A stretch of 64,000 bases of DNA from assembly GCA_023413555.1 (NCBI GenBank), contig JAEZPG010000056.1:1-64000 (forward strand), in the 5' to 3' direction. Position numbers and translations under genes: made by a program. The stretch is from Bacillota bacterium (lineage in GTDB: Bacteria > Bacillota > Clostridia > Lachnospirales > Lachnospiraceae). The notes under the pieces were generated by a model. It made no database searches and had not been told where the DNA came from. It saw only the letters and a program-made list of their open reading frames with translations. Position 1 is the first letter of the stretch. Each line of letters begins with the position of its first letter. This document shows, one piece after another, positions 8,621 to 17,727 of this stretch.

Positions 8621-10051
8621 CTATTCAACAGTAATGTCTAAGGTGTTTTTAACCTTGGTCTTGAAATCCTCTATCGCCTTCTCTTTTGTTTTCTTTCCTG
8701 CTGAATACAGACGTACTTCGTCTCTAAAATTAGCATTAATTGACTCATCATACTGTGTCAATTTACTACCATCTGCAAACTTACCAGCTGGAATGAATAC
8801 ATCAAACATATTCTGTCCATTTAAGAAATCAATCTTACCATCAGATCTTACCATTACATTACTAATAGAAACTGCATCCTTAGTTCCTTTATCGTTCATC
8901 TTACCATTTGCCCATAAATATTGAAGGCCAGTGTCAGTGTTATCAAGCGTAATCCACTCAATAATCTTACCAACTGTTGCAGGAATCTTAGTATTCTTAT
9001 TAGCAAATAACCAAGAACCACCCCAGAAGAAGCCGATTACAGGATCACATACAGCCCAGTCACCATATGTACCTTCACCAATCTTAGAACCACCAGAATT
9101 GGTAGCTATACGATAGTTAATTAACCAAGCAGGACCAAAGTAACTAAAAATTGGCTGAGGACCTGCACCCTTCATATCTGCATCCCATGCTGGCTGCCAG
9201 TCACGAGTATCATTGTGCCAACCATTGTCTTTTAATTTCTTAGAATAATCTAAGAAAGCTGCACGCTTAGGGTCAATAACAAGTTTACCATCTACAACCC
9301 AACCTTGATCTGAAGAATTCTCAACTGCATGCCACATATCTCCATCACCAGATACGATACCATAGCCTTTTTTCTTTAATTCTTCAGCTGCTTTGAAGAA
9401 GCCATCCCAATCAGTACCCATTTTTTCTTTGATAACCTTAGGATCATCAGTTCCCCAAACATCTTTAGCGATAGAACGACGATAGATGAAAGCTCCACCT
9501 GTTGCCTGGTATCCAAGTGCTACAACGCTACCAGCCTCGTTAGTTCCGATATCAACAACGTATTTAGCTACATCGCCTTCTTTAATTTTTGCATCTACAT
9601 CGATTCCTAAATCTTTGTAAGCTGCAGCATAAGAAGCTCCTTCACCAGTAGTGTACTTCTTAACGAAAGCTGCCTCTGCAGCATAGATATCTGGAGCTTT
9701 TTCGCCGCCACCTTGTAAAGCTGCATCAAGAGCTGGTTGATATTGTTGCTCAGTTGTTGCAACAACAGTCTTGTTCATCTTAAGTTTTACCTCTGGATGA
9801 TCCTTTAGGTATTTGTCAACCATAGATGGAATCTCCTCAGTAAATGAGTACACATTAATTGTTGTTACGCTAGGGTCATCCGATACTGCTGGAGCTGCAT
9901 CGGTACCTGCTGGTGTAGCAGCATCTCCAGATTTCACTGGTGCCTTGCTACCATCAGGATTGGATGCGTTGTCTTCTTTGTTGCCGCAGCTAGTAAGTGC
10001 GAAAGACAAAACAAGAAGACAGCTTAAGAATAAAGCAATAAAACGTTTCAT
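8621..10051 (-). CDS. ABC sugar-binding lipoprotein
   Basis: A 476-residue extracellular solute-binding protein (family 1) tethered by a lipid at Cys22: the signal peptide ends in the lipobox LTSC. A low-complexity linker rich in Ala, Asp and Pro (about residues 30-65) leads into the two-lobed binding fold. The first codon is the ATG at 10051, chosen because GAGGA precedes it and the signal peptide starts there. It is the first gene of the operon and would be the most expressed, given the hairpin that follows. The sugar is not identified; the neighbouring AraC regulator implies induction. Confidence 0.92.
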   Translation of the reverse strand: MKRFIALFLSCLLVLSFALTSCGNKEDNASNPDGSKAPVKSGDAATPAGTDAAPAVSDDPSVTTINVYSFTEEIPSMVDKYLKDHPEVKLKMNKTVVATTEQQYQPALDAALQGGGEKAPDIYAAEAAFVKKYTTGEGASYAAAYKDLGIDVDAKIKEGDVAKYVVDIGTNEAGSVVALGYQATGGAFIYRRSIAKDVWGTDDPKVIKEKMGTDWDGFFKAAEELKKKGYGIVSGDGDMWHAVENSSDQGWVVDGKLVIDPKRAAFLDYSKKLKDNGWHNDTRDWQPAWDADMKGAGPQPIFSYFGPAWLINYRIATNSGGSKIGEGTYGDWAVCDPVIGFFWGGSWLFANKNTKIPATVGKIIEWITLDNTDTGLQYLWANGKMNDKGTKDAVSISNVMVRSDGKIDFLNGQNMFDVFIPAGKFADGSKLTQYDESINANFRDEVRLYSAGKKTKEKAIEDFKTKVKNTLDITVE

Positions 10052-10099
10052 AAAAATCCTCCTCTTTTTTATGTAAATTTTATACAGCTTACAAGTAAA

Positions 10100-10105
10100 A
10101 TTATA
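10100..10105 (-). promoter_or_regulatory. Likely -10 box of the sugar ABC operon
   Basis: A perfect TATAAT lies about 50 bases upstream of the binding-protein ATG. No matching -35 box is seen at 16-18 bases, which would suit an activator-dependent promoter controlled by the adjacent AraC protein. Confidence 0.45.
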
Positions 10106-10304
10106 CAAAATAATCAGAGGACATGCTCCTTGTTTATTGCTATCTTGTAATCAAATAATGCTAATTTTATACTGGCTTTGTTAATTTTATATATTTTTTT
10201 GAAGTTTATATTGGGTTTTATTGGCATTTTTCGTTACAAACAGAATATATCTCTTAAAATCCATTGGTAATATTATATAATTCAAGTTTTCTCTTAACTC
10301 TATT

Positions 10305-11165
10305 TCACTTCATAAAGTCCTTATATTCAGATGGAGTACAGTGATTTTTCGCTCTGAAAACACGATTAAAGGTGGCTAAACTACTAAATCCGGATTTCAT
10401 GGCAACTTGCATGATAGTATTATCAGTCTCCAATAGCAGTTGCTCAGCATACACTAATCTTCTGTTTAACAGATACTCATAACAGGTTACATTCATAATC
10501 TGTTTGAAGAGTCTAGTAAAATGATACTTACTAAATCCAGCTATTTTAGCAATGTCATCTATACTAATATTCTCTGTACAATGTTCATTTATATATTGAC
10601 AAACATAAAAAAAGCAATCTATGTATTCATGTTGCTTCCGATTTTTTGTCATTACAGACGTATTATTACTAGTAGTAGTACACTTTCTTGCCAGAATTGT
10701 GAAAAAACGGATTAGTAGTGCATAAGAAGAGGCAACCCAAAATGGCATGTCTGAGAAATACTCTGATATAATATCCATTATTAAGGAATTGAGGTTTTTA
10801 TGTATATCAGGCATATTTTCTGGAGTGGCTATGACAAATGGACGAAACATTTGGAATACAGATTTAAACTCCTTTAAATCATTGAGCAAAGTTCCATTAA
10901 ACTGAATGACAACTCTGCATCCAGTTTTAGGTGCTTTTATACCATGTATTTCTCCGGGAGGTATTATTAGAATATCATTTGTTCTAAGCTTATATTCTTG
11001 CTCATTTATAATTATTGTATATTCATCTTCTAGTGGCATTATAATCTCAGTAGCAGAATGCCAGTGTGGCGGATAGTCATCAGATTGTTTATTCATATAT
11101 ATCTTAAGTTTTAGATTATCTTGATAATTAACTACTTCTCGAATTCCATTTATATCTTCGATCAT
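10305..11165 (-). CDS. AraC-family transcriptional regulator with cupin sensor domain
   Basis: A 286-residue AraC/XylS regulator. The N-terminal half is a cupin-like sugar-sensing domain (HWHSATEIIMPLEDEY near residue 35, then IPPGEIHGI near 70). The C-terminal 100 residues contain two helix-turn-helix motifs (DDIAKIAGFSKYHFTRLFKQ and VAMKSGFSSLATFNRVFRAK). It lies upstream of the sugar ABC operon in the same direction and probably activates it. A gap of about 250 bases separates the two, leaving room for its own binding sites. Confidence 0.9.
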   Translation of the reverse strand: MIEDINGIREVVNYQDNLKLKIYMNKQSDDYPPHWHSATEIIMPLEDEYTIIINEQEYKLRTNDILIIPPGEIHGIKAPKTGCRVVIQFNGTLLNDLKEFKSVFQMFRPFVIATPENMPDIHKNLNSLIMDIISEYFSDMPFWVASSYALLIRFFTILARKCTTTSNNTSVMTKNRKQHEYIDCFFYVCQYINEHCTENISIDDIAKIAGFSKYHFTRLFKQIMNVTCYEYLLNRRLVYAEQLLLETDNTIMQVAMKSGFSSLATFNRVFRAKNHCTPSEYKDFMK

Positions 11166-11410
11166 AAATTTCCTTCTTTCATCACTTTATTAAGATATGT
11201 TTAATGTATCAATTATAATGCTAAATCTCTATTTATATGTTATTATAGATAATTAATTGTGTCAAGATTTTACTTTTTTTATTTTTTTAATCCATCTACA
11301 TCCTTTTTTTAGATATGTAATAGCTTGGTAAGAAAAGATAAGTTGTCAACCAAGATTTGATATCATTCTTACTTAAATCCATGATATTTTACTTACTGAA
11401 CTGTATGCAG

Positions 11411-11443
11411 AAACGGTGTAACCCTTATCGGGCTACACCGTTT
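11411..11443. terminator. Terminator hairpin
   Basis: AAACGGTGTA pairs with TACACCGTTT, extended by CCC/GGG, with a short loop. It lies 20 bases after the stop of the minus-strand GyrI-like gene and is followed by a short T-rich stretch. Confidence 0.7.
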
Positions 11444-11462
11444 CTTAAAAAATATATTTATA

Positions 11463-11948
11463 CTACTCTATGTTTAATGTTTCATCCAATTTTTTATAAA
11501 TTATGCAAATCGTTAGATTATCAAGACTAGGATCCTCTCGTTTCATTTTATACAAAAAGTCCTCTGGGTAGTACTCCATATCAAATCCCCTATCCATTTT
11601 TAGGTTGTTTAGTTCAATGTATTTAAAACATTCTTGAAACCAATTCGGTCCCAACTCCTTTATATGAACATCAAAACAGTAATATTCACCTTCTGCTCTT
11701 ATATACCTATCATACTCATCCCCCTCAAATTTAGTTACCGGAATCAAAGGGGTATATCCAAAGCTATCCGTTTGAAAATCAGAATCCAAAGCCATAAACC
11801 TTTCATTATCATCACGATTTTTTATATCAGAATTAATTACATCTAATTGTAGTCTCCTGAAGTCAATTTCATCATGTTCTTTGAAAAGTATTTTTGTCTT
11901 AATTCCCATATACTTCTGTTCCTTAAGAAATATCAACTCACATTTCAT
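11463..11948 (-). CDS. Stand-alone GyrI-like effector-binding domain protein
   Basis: A 161-residue protein resembling the GyrI-like small-molecule binding domain, usually found at the C-terminus of AraC or MerR regulators of drug resistance. The reading is based on its general layout (paired strand-helix units, the GYTPLIPV and YRYIRAEGEYYCF-type segments, and a CIIYKKL final strand). There is no DNA-binding domain. It may act as a ligand-binding adaptor or a hydrolase of the GyrI-like kind. AAAGGAG precedes the ATG at 11948. It appears intact, in a neighbourhood of broken sensor genes. Confidence 0.6.
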   Translation of the reverse strand: MKCELIFLKEQKYMGIKTKILFKEHDEIDFRRLQLDVINSDIKNRDDNERFMALDSDFQTDSFGYTPLIPVTKFEGDEYDRYIRAEGEYYCFDVHIKELGPNWFQECFKYIELNNLKMDRGFDMEYYPEDFLYKMKREDPSLDNLTICIIYKKLDETLNIE

Positions 11949-12060
11949 ATCTTATTATTCTCCTTTCAATTTTACTCACATTTATGTGATAATTCTCTTC
12001 CGTTGCAAAACACATACTGGTATTCTAATTATTGCAGTTGCAACGAATGTACGACTAAGT

Positions 12061-12106
12061 ATATCACTCATAATTTGACAACAGCATGTCATATTAAGAG
12101 TGATAT
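12061..12106. repeat. Large inverted repeat sharing sequence with 14338-14390
   Basis: Two 20-base arms with two mismatches flank a six-base loop, and T-runs follow on the plus strand. The second arm contains ATATTAAGAGTGAT, which occurs again in the hairpin at 14373-14390. It may be a terminator. The pair of related hairpins brackets the MerR and Pip-like pseudogenes. Confidence 0.65.
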
Positions 12107-12186
12107 TTTGATTTTTTACCATTTCTTATATATTCTGTAACATGTCTGTGTTCGAACATCCACTCCAAATCTATGCCTTTTCAACT

Positions 12187-12715
12187 TCAATCTGTTGCTG
12201 GCTTGCCAATGACATTATTCCCCACCGTTTCCTTAATGCTGTTCTTTTTAGGCCATTTACGCCATACAATTAACAGTAGTATAAGAGAGGATGTAACCAG
12301 AATTCCCAGTAACCGAATTTCAAATGTAAACATCGGTCCTCCATACAACAGACCAAAATCGGTTTGAGTATTAGGGTACATAGGCATAATATAGCTGACC
12401 ACTTTGAATAAATCAGGCATAATTTGCAGTGGCATGGTTCCACCTCCAGCAATTGTCTGAGCAAGCATCAATGGTATGTTAATAAAGATACCGTTTTTTC
12501 CAAACAATACTGAGAATATGAAAGTAAACTGGAAAGCTGTTATTTGCATAAAAATCTGCTGCAGATAAACAATTATCAGCTTCTGAAAACTGATTGAGAT
12601 TAAGATTCTTGTCATAATTACCCCAAACAAGGGTGCAAGAAAGGCGATAACACCTCCTGCAAATTCAACATATCCGAAAGACTTCCATTTACCGATAATA
12701 GGGATAAATGCGATA
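12187..12715 (-). pseudogene. YhgE/Pip-like membrane protein, C-terminal part (frameshifted)
   Basis: The frame gives the membrane half of an ABC-2/YhgE-type protein: GKWKSFGYVEFAGG, several hydrophobic helices, an AGGGTMPLQIMPDLF segment and a KKNSIKE basic tail. It has no start codon of its own; a coding-looking upstream part (DYVMAPSFLSIASYASS) is in another frame and is separated by a frameshift near 12725. Together with 12796-13359 this was one gene of about 390 codons. The family moves or exports compounds across the membrane, sometimes with drug-type substrates. Confidence 0.7.
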
Positions 12716-12795
12716 AATATTCATCAGTACAATCGTTACAACCATAGAGGAAGCATATGATGCTATCGATAAAAATGATGGCGCCATTACATAAT

Positions 12796-13359
12796 CTATA
12801 CTGTTGGGTGCTTTGTTATATAAACATTATTTTGAACTACTGAATTATTCAACTGTTCCTTAATCTTTTCCTTCTGCACGTTATTGACATTGAGAAAATT
12901 CAGCACGTTAGTTAATTTACCTTGAATGATAACCTGGTTAAAATTGTCTGTTATAGATTTGGCAACTTCCTTCATTGTATTTGTAACTGTAGTTGTATTT
13001 GACTCATCTATATAAAAATCAATTGTTGATTTTCCTGATGTTAATTCACTTACAAAATTTTCAGGTATGACAACTATCATTTGTATCTGACGATTATAAA
13101 GTTCCTCCTTGCTCTCCTCCAAACCCTTGTCAGTAGTTACTTTGCTAAAGGTTTTGGATAAATTTGAAACAAGTTGTACTTCAATTACTGTTCCTTTATC
13201 GCCATCTTTATTTACCACATTAATTGCTAGCAGATTAACCCCATTCGGTAGGACATGATAACCATAAATATAAAGTCCAACCATTGCAATCTGATAAAAT
13301 ATCCCCAAAATCACGGCATAGATAACACCTTTACTTCGCAAAAACTTTGTAAGTTTCAT
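12796..13359 (-). pseudogene. YhgE/Pip-like membrane protein, N-terminal part (frameshifted)
   Basis: Begins with one N-terminal membrane helix (about residues 14-32), then a large extracytoplasmic domain (residues about 40-185) with the family's ALSNL-type and VVIPENFVSEL segments, and stops early at TAG 12796-12798. The next coding segment continues in a different frame, so translation would lose the membrane-spanning half. A good ribosome site (GGAGAT) lies before the start. It follows the MerR gene in the same direction, suggesting the regulator once controlled this exporter. Confidence 0.7.
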
Positions 13360-13410
13360 AATTATATCTCCTTTTATAAATGTTCATGATTATATAATCT
13401 GCTCTTATTT

Positions 13411-13872
13411 TCAATCAAGTTCATTCTGAACCTTTATCTGAATTCCGTTCGTAAGAAGATAAATATTAAGTGCTTTTTTTAAGAAGTTCTCAATAGGTTC
13501 ACTTATGTATTTTATTTCATCAGGCCAATTACCAATATCTCTTCCCGCAGAAATCAGCCTTGCCAAGACATCAATGTCACCTGTTGTAAAATCATTTACC
13601 ATGTTGCACCAACGCTTTGCAAGCTCTTGTCCTTCTTTTCCAGCTGGATCAGCTCCTTGTTGATACAATTTTTCCAGTTGTTTAAAAGCATCTTCTACCA
13701 AGGTTTCATTTTTTTCAGACGAAGATAATAATCTCTTTTCAATATTTTTAAGTTGCTCAGCATTAAGATACCTGACGACAAAGGAGTATGGAGTGCCTTG
13801 TTTCATTAGCTCCATAATGGTAATCAGCCTATCCATGCTAATCTCCTGCCCACACTCAGTCTCTGATATCAT
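13411..13872 (-). pseudogene. TipAS-like ligand-binding half of a MerR regulator, separated by an in-frame stop
   Basis: A 153-residue helical segment resembling the ligand-binding domain of TipAL-type MerR regulators (EQLKNIEKRLLSS, KRWCNMVNDFTTGD). It begins exactly one codon after the TAG that ends the MerR domain and is in the same frame. No ribosome site precedes its ATG, so it is unlikely to be made separately except by readthrough. A single-base change to a sense codon would restore one 264-residue regulator. Confidence 0.7.
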
Positions 13873-14202
13873 CTAATCTAACGTTACAGCAATTTTATTT
13901 AGGTTTGCAATTTGATGCAGCAGTATTTCTCGCTGTTGGGTAAAGACCTTTTTTAAATCAGTGGGATTTTTTAATTTCAGGATTTTATTGTTTATCTCCT
14001 GAAGAGGAAATCCCAATGATTTTAAGAATAGAATTTGTTGAAGCTTTAGTATATCATCACGAGTATACTCTCTTTTATGGTTCTCGGTATAAGTAGACTT
14101 TAGCAAGTTTGCCTGATCGTAATATTGCAATGTTCTTACGGATACTCCGACAAGTTTTGCCAATTCTCCGATTGTAAATAGACGTTTTTCATCGTTCTCC
14201 AT
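13873..14202 (-). pseudogene. MerR-type DNA-binding half, truncated by an amber stop
   Basis: The 109-residue product has a complete MerR DNA-binding domain: TIGELAKLVGVSVRTLQYYD (helix-turn-helix, residues 10-29), the wing and the dimerisation helix (FTQQREILLHQIANLN). It stops at TAG 13873-13875, beyond which the TipAS-like domain continues in frame. The truncated protein could still dimerise and bind DNA but would lack a ligand pocket. The ribosome site (AGGTGA) and start look normal. Confidence 0.75.
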
Positions 14203-14337
14203 ACTGTATCACCTCACTATACTTGATAGGTCACAGGGACCTGCTCTAGGCCTGCTTCGTTCTGAGCTTTCCTCTTCTTATATACATACTATCACGCGAC
14301 GTTACGTCGTTAGCAAGGACTTTTTCAACCCATAACC

Positions 14338-14390
14338 AAATAAATCACTCTTAATTAACTAACCAGAGTTATATTAAGAGTGATTTATTT
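14338..14390. repeat. Perfect 18-bp inverted repeat
   Basis: Arms AAATAAATCACTCTTAAT and its complement flank a 17-base loop, with AT-rich flanks on both sides. It may terminate transcription. Its second arm shares 14 bases with the hairpin at 12061-12106. Confidence 0.75.
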
Positions 14391-14458
14391 AATTTATCTG
14401 CTTCATAGAAAGAAATGGGGTGTCATAGTTATTAGCATTTCTATCATGCTTTTCATCT

Positions 14459-15003
14459 TTATTTGATAGGAATATATATATCCATCTCAGACAATTCATT
14501 ATCCTGTCCTAAAAAACGTTCATCATAGTACTCAAAATCATCTCGCATATCTAGTTCATATCCTGAACAGGGTACCCAGGTACCCCATATATAATCATAT
14601 GTCATTTTTAAGTTCATAATCTTGCCTTTGTGAGTAAAGACTGCATATCGGCCCATTTCTAGATTCTTAACGTCCATACCTTCTGGAATATCCGAGTAAG
14701 ATATTACCTGAACACCTACAAACTTATTGAATGCCGTATCTTCATTAAATTTGTTCATATCATATTCGGGATCTACTTCACAAATGCCATAACCTCTGAT
14801 TGACGATAATCTATCTTTTATTTCTACTATTCTGGGATTAAACTCTTTCCATATCAATGGAATCTTATTTTTCCTAATCGTTGTTACTCCTCGGATTCCT
14901 ACAATAAGTGCACCTTCAAAATCTATGATTCTAGGTTGAATCGTTATTCCAGTTAAAAAATGCCTAAGCTTGGAAGGAGTAATCGGCGTTTTGTTCCCAA
15001 CTA
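14459..15003 (-). pseudogene. GyrI-like domain of an AraC regulator, out of frame with its DNA-binding part
   Basis: The frame is open from about 15009 and reads QPRIIDFEGALIVGIRG, the start of a GyrI-like effector domain, continuing through IWKEFNPRI to the stop at 14459. The domain is complete, but the helix-turn-helix that should precede it is in another frame, ending at TAA near 15004. The missing base is probably one A in the GAATTGAAG stretch near 15010: restoring it joins TE to IEVIVGNKTP. A downstream TTG (14857) could start a shorter product, with no obvious ribosome site. Confidence 0.7.
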
Positions 15004-15717
15004 TTACTTCAATTCTGTTTTTCTGTATGCGCCAGGTGTCAATTGGAAGCTCTTCTTAAAGGCACGTGTAAATCCCTCTTGAGATCCGAATCGGTACTCC
15101 ATTGCGATATCTAGGATTCGTTTGTTAGTGTAAATCAGATCATTAGCAGCACGATTCATTCTTCGTGTGCGCAAGTAGCTGCCGATACTTTCACCTACCA
15201 CCGCTTCAAAAGGAGAAAGTTCTGGAAGACAAACATGATTCGTTGAGTAAAGCGTTTGCTCAGGGGTAGATTCGTTGATACATTTAACAGCAAATCTCCC
15301 ATCATAAGTCTCCATAAGGGCTGCTCGATTACTTTTATCGGCAACCAACAGATTCAGATTGAATGCAATTGGCATCTCCTTTACATAATGAATGGCATCT
15401 TCTACATTTGCACAGTTTTCCAGTACGGAACGGATAACTGCCCAATAAACCAAACCATCGACTGCTGGTCTTCTAGGCGCCCCTTCCATATTACTTACAG
15501 GTAATCCAGCGGAAGTCATAGTGACTGCAAGGCCACATTCATTCATCCCATCGCTTCTTCCAAATAAAACTGAGGATGATGCTATATGAGCATATCTTCC
15601 ATTGATCTTTGTTGTGCATAACATCATGTCATCCATTTTTTCAGAAAAATCATAGTTCCTGCTATTAATGTATGCCCATTCTCTGTCTTTGAGGGCAGAA
15701 GTGCCATCTGGCTGCAT
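15004..15717 (-). pseudogene. Chimera: C45 hydrolase C-terminal part fused to AraC helix-turn-helix
   Basis: The first 170 residues are the middle of a C45-family acyltransferase/hydrolase (RNYDFSEKMDDMM, then NECGLAVTMTSAG). At about VVGESIGSYLR the sequence changes to the second half of an AraC DNA-binding domain (RILDIAMEYRFGSQEGFTRAFKKSF, TPGAYRK). The first helix-turn-helix half of AraC and the end of the C45 protein are missing, so a deletion probably fused two genes. It is also frameshifted from its own N-terminus near 15660 and from the following GyrI-like domain near 15010. Confidence 0.75.
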
Positions 15718-15989
15718 CCTGGCTCCATATATGATAGTGCATAATATAATATCTGTTCTGCTGGAACCTTTAATATATCCGAAAACCCAGTAATTTCTTC
15801 ATTGATACCTGGACAAAATCTGTCAAATAACTTTAACACTTTCTTTTCATTTCCCTTTGAAAAAACAGAATCCGGCATAATATGGGAATTTGCAAGCTCA
15901 GGAACAGCCTGTACCATGGCGCCTAATTTTTGCCCTATCGTATAATTGTCTCCTTCAAGCTTAATATGTCGAGCATGCATCGTAATCAT
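15624..15989 (-). pseudogene. C45 acyltransferase-like hydrolase, N-terminal part
   Basis: The 121-residue frame begins at ATG 15989 after AAGGAGGAAAT. It shows the start of a C45 (acyl-CoA:6-aminopenicillanate acyltransferase-like) protein, and GCSQMALLPS contains the cysteine that in this family becomes the N-terminal nucleophile after self-cleavage. At HTLIA the protein should continue into RNYDFSEKM, but the frame runs on to a false end. A single lost base near 15660 explains this. The family cleaves amide bonds, such as in beta-lactam and conjugated bile-acid-like substrates; the substrate here is unknown. Confidence 0.75.
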
Positions 15990-16183
15990 TATGTATTTCC
16001 TCCTTATACTTTGTATCTCTATTTTAGTATTTTGAGTAAGGAGTTTTTTGATATATTCTGCTAGAATTATGTAATGTTGTAATACTATATTGCTGAAAGA
16101 GCTTTGCTTATGTTAATTCAGATAATGCCTTTCCATTCTCACATAAACTTTAACATAAGTAGACGGTTTATGTTTTTGATAGT

Positions 16184-16555
16184 TTACAAACTGAAATTTT
16201 CTTTTTTCCCTCTTTGGACTCTCATTACTGCGACTATTACCCCAAGCAGAATGAAACACAACATTACCACAATCCAGATGAGCCATAGATTGTTTGTCTT
16301 TCCACCACCTGCATCAATTCCATTGCTATGAAAAAGTAATCCTACTACAAACCCTACAATGTAGCCAATTGCAGCAAACACAGGAACAGCATTGCTTTTT
16401 AGAATTATTGAAACACATGATATTCCAATTGCTACTACAGCAAGCCCGAATGGCCACTGTTTCATACCATGGAGATTAAACAACGGATAACGGAGCACAA
16501 AATAGGATGCAAGCAAAGCCAACAATGCAACAAACCCTATAATACTTTTCTTCAT
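16184..16555 (-). CDS. Small integral membrane protein
   Basis: A 123-residue hydrophobic protein with about four membrane segments (near residues 4-22, 33-49, 56-73 and 91-112) and a basic C-terminus (RVQRGKKENFSL). The ATG at 16555 is chosen because GGAGGTGATTGT precedes it; the longer frame begins in an unlikely basic leader. It is monocistronic and I do not recognise the family. Positive charges at the tail suggest a cytoplasmic C-terminus. Confidence 0.65.
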   Translation of the reverse strand: MKKSIIGFVALLALLASYFVLRYPLFNLHGMKQWPFGLAVVAIGISCVSIILKSNAVPVFAAIGYIVGFVVGLLFHSNGIDAGGGKTNNLWLIWIVVMLCFILLGVIVAVMRVQRGKKENFSL

Positions 16556-16647
16556 ACAATCACCTCCACAACTATATAATTTTTCTATTTTTCTTCTAGC
16601 TATAATTCTCGCTGCTGTGATGCGTAGCATCACTTGAAGATATTGAT

Positions 16648-16692
16648 AAAAAGAGAATAGCAGTGGCCCAAAACCACGTCTTTCTCTTTTTT
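16648..16692 (-). terminator. Terminator of the acyltransferase gene
   Basis: AAAAGAGA pairs with TCTCTTTT and GTGG pairs with CCAC inside, in the 52 bases after the stop of the hexapeptide acyltransferase. A T-run follows on the minus strand. Confidence 0.7.
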
Positions 16693-16699
16693 GATGTTC

Positions 16700-17485
16700 T
16701 TATTTCTTCTCAATTGCAGGTAAAAAACTAGAATTTACTAAATCAACATTTATTATTTCCCCTTTATATTTAGGAAAATTGTTATTGATTCTTTCTTCAA
16801 TAGTTGCAATGGTTTCCGCAACATTTGTAACATCGCACCCTTTCATAATGTCCGGACCATATTCCCACCATTGTAAATGCTCCAGCTTTTCAATTATTTC
16901 ATCTTCAAATCGGTATTTTAATACCTTTGCAGGCACACCGCCAACAATAGCATATGGTGGAACATCCTTTACCACAACAGCTCCCGTTGCAACAATTGCT
17001 CCATCACCAATCGTTACACCTCTTGAGATTATTACATTACCACCGATCCATACATCATTGCCAATGATTATCATACGAGCCTTTTTTTCTAATTCCATAT
17101 TTTGATTTTTTCTTATAATATTTATCATTTCTGCATTATCCGTTGCGTAATCAGAAAATCCATGAACCCAATTACTATCAACATCAGCAAATAGAATATG
17201 AGAAGACACTGACTTTGTAGAGTGTTCGTGCATTCCCATTACTACATTTGGACCAATAGCACAACATCTACCAATGGATCTAACCATCCTGATATAGGCA
17301 TTATTAGTAATATATGAAAAGGCGCCTAAATGTAGGCATTGAATATTGCCACCCTGAAATCGAAATGGGGCTTCAATCTCCATATTCATTGACTCATTAA
17401 ACGCACCTAAATTTGTATCAGCTCTGACATCAACTCCATTGTGTCCGTTTTTCATGCGTATGATGCTTTTTTTTGGTAATAACAT
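16700..17485 (-). CDS. Hexapeptide-repeat acyltransferase, CatB/xenobiotic type
   Basis: A 261-residue left-handed beta-helix acyltransferase. Hexapeptide repeats are seen as IGNDVWIGGNVIISRGVTIG and GAIVATGAVVV, followed by the IVGGVPAKVLKYRF cap. The MGMHEHSTKSV segment matches the catalytic-histidine loop of CatB/Vat-like enzymes, which O-acetylate chloramphenicol or streptogramins. Substrate cannot be told from sequence; many relatives act on sugars. The region before the repeats lacks a membrane segment, so it is cytoplasmic. A strong AAGGGGAAGG ribosome site precedes the ATG. Confidence 0.82.
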   Translation of the reverse strand: MLLPKKSIIRMKNGHNGVDVRADTNLGAFNESMNMEIEAPFRFQGGNIQCLHLGAFSYITNNAYIRMVRSIGRCCAIGPNVVMGMHEHSTKSVSSHILFADVDSNWVHGFSDYATDNAEMINIIRKNQNMELEKKARMIIIGNDVWIGGNVIISRGVTIGDGAIVATGAVVVKDVPPYAIVGGVPAKVLKYRFEDEIIEKLEHLQWWEYGPDIMKGCDVTNVAETIATIEERINNNFPKYKGEIINVDLVNSSFLPAIEKK

Positions 17486-17727
17486 TTTTTCCTTCCCCTT
17501 TATCCGAAAATATATTCGTTTAATCTTCTTTTCATTATGCTTCTTTTCATTAACATGAAATGATTATTACACAAAATGAATATATCGTCAACAAAAGGAA
17601 TATACTGTAAATTTCAGTCATAAATAGTTTCCGTTTGAATTTGGTGGGGCCTCGGCGACACAATATTATCATTTTAAAAAGGGAACAGCGGCTTTGATTG
17701 CTATTTCAAAACTACACCATGCTGTAT

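Noticed and set aside
9813..10076. Plus-strand frame opposite the binding protein signal region
   Set aside because: It is the complement of the linker and signal peptide of the lipoprotein; no start signal.
13873..13875. The in-frame TAG as a pyrrolysine codon
   Set aside because: Pyrrolysine is known mainly in methylamine methyltransferases and a few other proteins, not MerR regulators; no supporting structure was seen, and a nonsense mutation is simpler.
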